A DNA stretch of 64,000 nt from Larimichthys crocea (taxonomy: Eukaryota > Chordata > Actinopteri > Sciaenidae). The stretch is from the NCBI RefSeq assembly GCF_000972845.2, contig NC_040027.1, positions 15,062,793 to 15,126,792 on the forward strand, in the 5' to 3' direction. The translations under genes were made by a program, and so were the position numbers. The notes under the pieces are model-generated. The model saw only the letters and a program-made list of their open reading frames with translations. It had not been told where the DNA came from and did no database searches. Position 1 is the first letter of the stretch; each line of letters begins with the position of its first letter. Below, piece by piece: positions 58,308-64,000 of the stretch.

Positions 58308-58337
58308 TCACTCGAATGACATCAGATTGGCTGGCAC
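58308..58337 (-). CDS. ralgps2: ralgps2 last coding exon
   Basis: Thirty coding bases, VPANLMSFE and TGA, after a TTCCCAG acceptor. Human ends VPTNLMTFE. Confidence 0.93.
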   Translation of the reverse strand: MPANLMSFE

Positions 58338-58381
58338 CTGGGAACAAAAGGCGAGGTGTGTAAAATGTAAGACACAGCAAA

Positions 58382-58412
<31 letters not shown>

Positions 58413-58882
58413 CACGTGCGCCTCCATACCTGTTGCCTATTGCTCTGACAGGCAGCGCTCAGATGTTTGAACCAGAGCAAAGCGTTCATTCTGTTCCCTG
58501 CCTGGTACTTGTAGGTGTTACCTAGGCAACGGGAGACAAAAAAACAAGCATGAGATGCCAAGCCTCTCGTTCCCACCTGTTTTCTCAACCCTCTGGAAAG
58601 ATGGCTGTAGCCTCGCTAGACTTTGGCCCGTCCGGTGAAACAAAAACAAAGTCACAGTGGAAAAGTTCAGGACAGAGGTATGTGTGTGTGTGTGTGTGTC
58701 TGCATTAACAGCTGTGCATGAAGATGAAAATGTTAGATATGACTAGCACGCAGTCACATACTTAAACTTACAGACCTGATGTTTGGTGAGATGGACACAT
58801 GTGACTCCAATTTCCAGTTCACCTTTTTACTGCATCTGCTTTAGAGAGCCGAGTGCCTGCTCGTGTTAGTCATTTCCTTCTT

Positions 58883-58922
<40 letters not shown>

Positions 58923-61616
58923 TCACCGTGCTCGGAGTCTGTCAGCAAGAAGACGTCGGGATGCTCGGGGTCGTCGGCCATCATGGCCATTAGACCCACC
59001 ACGCATACGGATTTACTGGACGTCGACTTGAACTGGGGGGAGGAAGAGGAGGAGAAGTGGAGTTCATTTTCTTTCTCGCTGTGACTGAATACTACTTAAG
59101 ACGAAGAAATGTTAGCACAAGCTTTGTGTGTGTTTACGTGTGTTTAAGTGTGTTTAGGTGTGTGTGTGTGTGTGTGACCTCTAAAAGCTTGCCTGTGAGC
59201 CTGCATGTGCACTCCACAAGGTTCTCATTAGCCCGTGAGTGACACACACAGGACTACAGTGATGTCACTGGTCTCATTATTCAATGAGTGCTACCATCTG
59301 TCTGTCCCGACCAGTCCCCTCCACACACACAGACACACACACACACCATCTCATGTCTTCCCCATGCTCTCCTGAGTCACACACACCACTTGTTTTTAAA
59401 ATTGTGTCCAAACTAACGTTTCTCATCAGCGTTTTTGCTGATCATTCCTCATTTCCTGTGCATACCAAGTGTAAAAACAAAAGCAAAACACATAAAGGAA
59501 GAATCATTAAATGTTTTCCCCGAGTTCATTCTGTAATTAAACGTACAAAGAGTGAGTAAGTAATGGCTATCATGTGTCGTCTCCTTGTAAAACTGAGTGT
59601 GTTTAGGCTCATTTACTCTCATTTCTATCAACAACTGCAGTTTACGCAGTAAAGTTTGAGATGTTCATGTGTCTTTCATGTGTGTGTGTGTGTGTTATTG
59701 TCTTCACCTGCCTTCACAAACAAACACTGTAAAACCCCAAAAAACGTCTTTCATCTGCTGCATAAATGCGTGGCATGAACGCGCCTCCTCGAACTGAACC
59801 AGATGAGCTGATGGACCGGCGTTTGTGTTTTTTTGGTGACTTACGTGTTTTCTCTCAGTGGCCTTCAGGGACTTGGCAGGGTAGTAGTAGAGCTGGACTC
59901 CGCAAAGAGCGACCCAGTATTTGGTCCACGATGCCACCTGGAGAAACAGCAGTGAAATCCAGATCGTTAACTTCACTTCAGGCCTGAATGAGTCAATGAA
60001 GTGCTACTCTATGGTTACTCATGTGCTGTTTAACAAAGAGGAAACTCCGTGACTCAGAAACTCTTGACTAGGACAGAGGAAGGGACAATTAGAAGAGGTA
60101 GACGCAGAGAGATGACTCAGAGGAAGTCTTTGTTTAGTCCAATGAAGTGCAAAATGAACCTCTTACTCCATAAACACTGAAAGATTTTAAGACTAATCCA
60201 TTATCCGCTGAGATAATATGTCACGGCTAACACCACATTATGAATCAAACGTCAGGCCTGCACGTGATTGATTAGTTACCTAAGCAGTGAGCGGACATGC
60301 TCACTTCACCATGGTTTAGCTATTCAAAATAAACTTAGGTGAGCTACAAAGTCTTTCCAGTGTCTAACAGTTAGTAACTAGTGGGCTAATGTTTTGTTAT
60401 ATTAACTACAGTCAGGCACAGCTGCAGTTTAGCTGGCTTGTGGCGATGAATCAGTAGATGATGAGAAATATTTAGGGTATCTATGCCACTGCAAAATTAG
60501 CATCTTGCTCTATAAAAATATAAAGATCTAAAGACTAAAAGAAAAAAAAAGAGTTACGAGATGAAAGAAAAAAGGAATCAAGTGGACCAGTTAATTAAGA
60601 CTCCTGATGTGGAGCGATTTCGACCGTCTACGTGGCCAGATTGGGAAACAACTTGCATCATCAAAGAAGCCCATAAATCACCTGCGCTACCTATGACAGG
60701 TTTAAGTTATTTCAACTGCGGAAAGAGCTCCAACAGAATCCGTACAAATATAAAGATGACTTAAGAGGCAAACAAAATCAGTGGAGGTGAATTACAGTAG
60801 GTCTAAGGAACAGATAGAAACAGAGATGCTTTGCGGGTTTAGGAGTCTCTGAGGTCCAATCCTGCGCTCTGCAGACAGCATTTACTGCCCATCTGCTCCC
60901 GTCTGGCCATAGGTAGGTACATGTGTATGCACGTGTATGGTTTATGCGTATACATAGGTTGTGTGTGTGAGTTCTCACTGTTGGTTTCTTGCCCTCCTTG
61001 AGCACAGTCTTCCGTCTCAACACCCCCTGCACTGTGACCGCGCCGGGATACAAGTGAACGGCGAGCTCCTCCGACTCCGCCGAGCTACAACGGGACAGAG
61101 ACAAACATGACAAGCTTTAAAGACCAACATACACACGGAAAAACATGGATGTTCTCATGCACGCGCACACACCAGATCAAATCGGAGATGAACAAAAAAA
61201 GAAAAGATAGACGCAATCTGCAAAAACCACCATAAACTCTGCTGAAGCTACATTTTCACAGAAGTTAATTTCACAGATATAAATCTCGACACCGGTATCT
61301 GCAGAAGCAGACAAGGTGGTGTGCAGATTGTGTCCGTCTAGAGGATCAGAGCAGGAAGCCCAGTGAAGCCTGGTGGAAAGAGAGAGAGAGAGAGACCCCT
61401 CCCTAACCGCGAGGGACGCCTAATATGCAACGTCCATGAGAATTGGCTTTAATAATCCTGAAGAGTCTGTTCCTCTCTACCTCAGGAATGAGGATGTAAG
61501 AGTTTCTTTCCAGTAACACATGGAGCCGAGTGTGACTGTGGAAACTCGTTTTTAGCTCCAAGCTGTGAAATATCCTGGAAACGTATCACAAGAAGTAGTC
61601 AAGGTCGAGCTCTGTC

Positions 61617-61665
<49 letters not shown>

Positions 61666-63782
61666 CTGTATGTGTGAGGCAGACATGCAAGAAATTTAAG
61701 AAAGCAAAAAGGGTAGATTAAAGAGTGATGGTACAGGGCAAAAGATGAAGAATCATGACCCCAAACCAATCCTTTGCCTTTCACCTGACCCGTGATTGCA
61801 CCAACATACACCCGCACACACACCTGCACACATACACCTGTTTCCCACCACAGGATTATCCAAGCACTCCCCACACACACACACACACATACATACAGAC
61901 ACACACTCTAAGCACCAGCACACAGCAGCCCCTGGCAGGGACAGAGGGGCATGAAGTGAGGATAAGAGAGGGTTTGATTGAGTTCAGGTTGGTTTCCGGT
62001 CGGGACGTGTGTACCTGCTGGGCCTCAGGACTCCTCTGTAGGGGATGCGGGCCACACGGGTCACTGGGCCCAGAGAGTGATAGAACCGAGTCCTGTTCAG
62101 AATAGGATAAGACAGGATAGGATAGGGGGCACGGGACACTGTTAAGGCTGTGTGGGTGTGTTTTTTTTGTTTGTTTCCTGTGTGTGTGTTTGCTGCATTT
62201 CCTTTCAAATTGCATGGGTTAGGGCTGGATGGAAGAGCGGCCATTTGGTTAGAGGAGTTATTTATGAGTGTGTGTTTACAAGCAAAAGCTTAAAGAAATC
62301 GTGTTTTGGAAAGAAGGTTAGGGTGATTTTCAAGCCAGTTGATTCTTGAGCTGTGAATCTTTATTTCAAAGCTAGTGATTGTGGGCACTTGTTGGCACAG
62401 TGGGAGTACTGGTTAGGGGATTTAAAATGTTAAGCACTTAATGCATGTCAGGCTGCCGGAGAAGCAGCGGCATCTGAGAGTAGCGGTGGACGGATGAGGC
62501 ATGACGGGCCCCCGGCTGCAGGGCTAAAAAGCAAGGCTGAGCATGGCATTTGTGTGTGAGGTTTAATGGCAGATCATTTTGCATAGCTGTGTCTTGAGGT
62601 CAGAGCTTTGAAATTTATACAATCACATCTGGGATGGGAGTGTTTTTTTATGATCTTACATGTGGATGTGATGGAAAAGCGGCGCAGACACGGACATATT
62701 AACCTTACCTCTCAAAAGCTGGCCAAGACACCTCTTCGCTGAGCTCGGAGCCCTCGCTGCTCCCTGTGGACAAACACAAACCATCACCACAAAAAATACA
62801 CAACATTGAACAGTGGCATGAACAGTAAGTGTGCATGTGTTATATCTTACCAAGTGAAATACCGCTGGACAGAGTTGAGCTCTCTGCTTGGCCCCGGGTT
62901 GGACTGTGGCTCTCCATCACGCTGTCGTCCAACAGATGGCGAGAACCGGCGTTGGGGAACGTAGCACTTTTAAACTCCACGGTATTCATCTTATGGATGA
63001 AACTATGAGGACGCGAAACACAAGAGAAGGAGGAAGAAAGAGGTTTGCTTCATGACATTTCATAAACACTGAATATCATCATCTAATCTAACAGAAAAAC
63101 TCACTTGTAGCCCAGGCTGTGGCACTTCCTGTGTCCGTAGGGCAGCAGGTTCCTGGGGGAGGGCGGCGTGGCCGGGACTTTGGTTCCTTCAGCTGCTATC
63201 GTACATTTACGGCCACAGAGTGGCGATGCAGATGCTTCTTGGCCTGTGAGTGAGAGTGAGGACAGATTTATAGACCAGGAGGAACGGAAAGAAAAAGAGA
63301 CGGTAAAACAGGTTTCATTCTACGTTTAACACCCAACTTACCTACGAGATCCTCTTTAGAGGCGTTTGCCCGTGGTGTGCTGGTGCCTGGCTCAATCTTC
63401 TGTGACAACCTAAATAAAGAACATTGACGGATCCATCAGCTTCACTCTCTGCAAATTTCCCATAACAAAAACAATTATGTGGATGGAAGATTTTTTTTTT
63501 AGGGGGAACACAGACGAGCACTGTGCCCTGCAGCCAACAATAAAATTAGAAACAGGATAAAAATAAATAATAATTTTGATGTTCCTGGCAGGAAATCTCT
63601 CCTGAGACTAAATCAGGAATTATGAGACAAACTTGAAGACCGTCAGCTGCTGTTTTTATCTGCAGCGTATTTTGTTAGAACCGTTTCTTACTTGTAATTG
63701 TCGTCCTCCACAAACTTCTGCAGCTCCTCGATATACCTGACTGAGTTGAGATACTTCTGTATGTGAGGCAACACTGGTATAT
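58308..63782 (-). CDS. ralgps2: Ral guanine-nucleotide exchange factor RALGPS2, 3' part
   Basis: Eleven exons join in phase into the C-terminal 335 residues; human RALGPS2 has 583, so about 250 N-terminal residues with most of the RasGEF (CDC25) domain lie past 64000. In order: the end of the RasGEF domain ([28 protein letters not shown]); a Ser/Pro-rich linker with a PxxP motif (PATPPSPR, a candidate SH3-binding site); a conserved [10 protein letters not shown] region; and a PH domain from about [20 protein letters not shown] to [14 protein letters not shown]. The protein ends VPANLMSFE. RalGPS proteins activate RalA/RalB and use the PH domain for membrane binding. The choice of RALGPS2 over RALGPS1 rests on the linker (CHSLGYNFIHKMN) and the tail. 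It lies upstream of fam20b on the same strand, as in mammals. Confidence 0.96.
58383..58412. repeat. (TG)n microsatellite in a ralgps2 intron
   Basis: Uninterrupted TG run beginning 18 bases from the donor of the penultimate exon. Confidence 0.9.
58430..58521 (-). CDS. ralgps2: ralgps2 exon, PH C-terminal helix
   Basis: Encodes [20 protein letters not shown] and [10 protein letters not shown], with the Trp typical of the PH C-terminal helix. Acceptor TTGCCTAG, donor CAG|GTATGG. Confidence 0.95.
58889..58921. repeat. (TG)n microsatellite touching an exon donor
   Basis: The run ends about five bases from the donor of the 58927-59032 exon. On the transcript it forms a (CA)n stretch immediately inside the intron. 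Confidence 0.9.
58927..59032 (-). CDS. ralgps2: ralgps2 exon, PH domain
   Basis: Encodes [20 protein letters not shown] then [15 protein letters not shown]. Donor ACG|GTGAGA, phase 1. Confidence 0.95.
59845..59937 (-). CDS. ralgps2: ralgps2 exon, PH domain
   Basis: Encodes [20 protein letters not shown] and [11 protein letters not shown]. Contains the conserved WTKYW strand. Confidence 0.95.
59938..60978. other. ralgps2: ralgps2 intron within the PH domain, nothing recognised
   Basis: No exon or recognisable repeat family; AT-rich with scattered homopolymers. Confidence 0.5.
60979..61084 (-). CDS. ralgps2: ralgps2 exon, start of PH domain
   Basis: Encodes [20 protein letters not shown] and [15 protein letters not shown]. 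Donor ACA|GTGAGA, phase 0. Confidence 0.95.
61085..62014. other. ralgps2: ralgps2 intron with CA/TG runs
   Basis: Contains (TG)n at about 61616-61668 and CA-rich clusters at about 61800-61905. No exon is supported. Confidence 0.6.
62015..62092 (-). CDS. ralgps2: ralgps2 exon before PH domain
   Basis: Encodes [20 protein letters not shown] and VLRPS; matches the [12 protein letters not shown] segment of mammalian RALGPS2. At 78 bases (a multiple of three) it could be skipped in frame. Confidence 0.88.
62709..62763 (-). CDS. ralgps2: ralgps2 exon, acidic segment
   Basis: A 55-base exon encoding [17 protein letters not shown], closely matching the mammalian protein. Confidence 0.92.
62851..63002 (-). 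CDS. ralgps2: ralgps2 exon, linker 3
   Basis: Encodes [31 protein letters not shown] and [11 protein letters not shown]. Donor TTG|GTAAGA. Confidence 0.93.
63105..63243 (-). CDS. ralgps2: ralgps2 exon, PxxP linker
   Basis: Encodes [13 protein letters not shown] through [18 protein letters not shown] and HSLGY. Holds the proline-rich motif. Confidence 0.93.
63342..63409 (-). CDS. ralgps2: ralgps2 exon, linker 1
   Basis: Encodes [20 protein letters not shown] and LV. Acceptor TTATTTAG, donor TAG|GTAAGT, phase 1. Confidence 0.93.
63692..63782 (-). CDS. ralgps2: ralgps2 exon, end of RasGEF domain
   Basis: Encodes (D)[20 protein letters not shown] to DDNYK; donor AA|GTAAGA. The preceding exon lies beyond the window. 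Confidence 0.93.
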
Positions 63783-64000
63783 CTGAAAGAGATAAAGACA
63801 TTAGCGTTAACACCATCACGTGAAACCCATGAGAGAAGATTTGACTTAAAACGTGTCCTCCGGGGAACTCAAGTTCAGGTCAGCGACAGAGCAGTAGCCC
63901 GAGTCGTGCCAGGTAATAGCTCATGGAGAGAAAGTTGGTCTCTCTCCAAAACTCTGTGCCAGTGTACCGTAGCAGTTTTCAACCCAGGGATGTTGGATTT

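Noticed and set aside
62015..63782. ANGPTL1 nested within ralgps2, as in mammals
   Set aside because: No fibrinogen-like or coiled-coil coding sequence is visible in the introns inside this window; it would have to lie past the right edge if present.
63863..63945. Minus-strand frame containing [16 protein letters not shown], considered as another ralgps2 exon
   Set aside because: RALGPS2 needs a different sequence (about ...ILRII...) before IPVLPH; this frame lacks matching splice phase and homology.
1..64000. tRNA, rRNA, CRISPR or operon-like features
   Set aside because: None found: the only tRNA-like sequences are degenerate SINE heads, and repeats are eukaryotic transposons and microsatellites.

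Overview
The window is nuclear DNA from a ray-finned fish, most likely a percomorph teleost. The genes are vertebrate, with short exons, GT-AG introns and conserved phases. The intervening DNA is AT-rich and full of teleost-type repeats: hAT and piggyBac relics, LINE-2-like tails, tRNA-derived SINEs and (CA)n tracts. No bacterial, viral or organellar gene set is visible.

Four genes can be built exon by exon, all on the minus strand. (1) 17133-17864: a three-exon type II membrane protein of 182 aa that looks like a short TNF ligand, best read as TNFSF18 (GITRL)-like. (2) 25846-28053: a three-exon type II protein of 191 aa, TNFSF4 (OX40L)-like, sharing the cysteine positions that pair in human OX40L. 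(3) 33445-49672, with a non-coding first exon near 51030: fam20b, the Golgi xylosylkinase, complete at 409 aa in eight coding exons. (4) 58308-63782 and beyond the right edge: the last eleven coding exons of ralgps2, a Ral guanine-nucleotide exchange factor with a C-terminal PH domain.

Layout: 1-16.5 kb has no complete gene. It holds hAT, Tc1-like and SINE relics plus a few orphan exon-like pieces. 16.5-28.1 kb is the TNF-ligand pair. 28.1-33.4 kb is intergenic and carries an orphan piggyBac fragment. 33.4-51.1 kb is fam20b, with a LINE-2-like relic, a piggyBac element and a hAT-like MITE in its introns. 51.1-54.4 kb is intergenic and holds a long hairpin MITE. 54.4-64 kb is ralgps2, with a roughly 3.9 kb inferred 3' UTR rich in simple repeats.

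Gene order and orientation agree with human 1q24-q25 on both counts: TNFSF4 upstream of TNFSF18 on one strand, and RALGPS2 upstream of FAM20B. Here the two blocks lie within about 50 kb, whereas in human they are several megabases apart. The TNF ligands are predicted to act in lymphocyte co-stimulation. fam20b acts in glycosaminoglycan assembly and ralgps2 in Ral signalling, so the four are neighbours by synteny rather than by shared pathway.

No new defence-type or enzymatic system was found. The most informative observations are the TNF-ligand pair, paired NF-kB-like sites at one promoter, a transposon insertion with an internal paralogous empty site, inverted piggyBac pieces around the 3' exons of fam20b, and the hairpin element beside the fam20b promoter.
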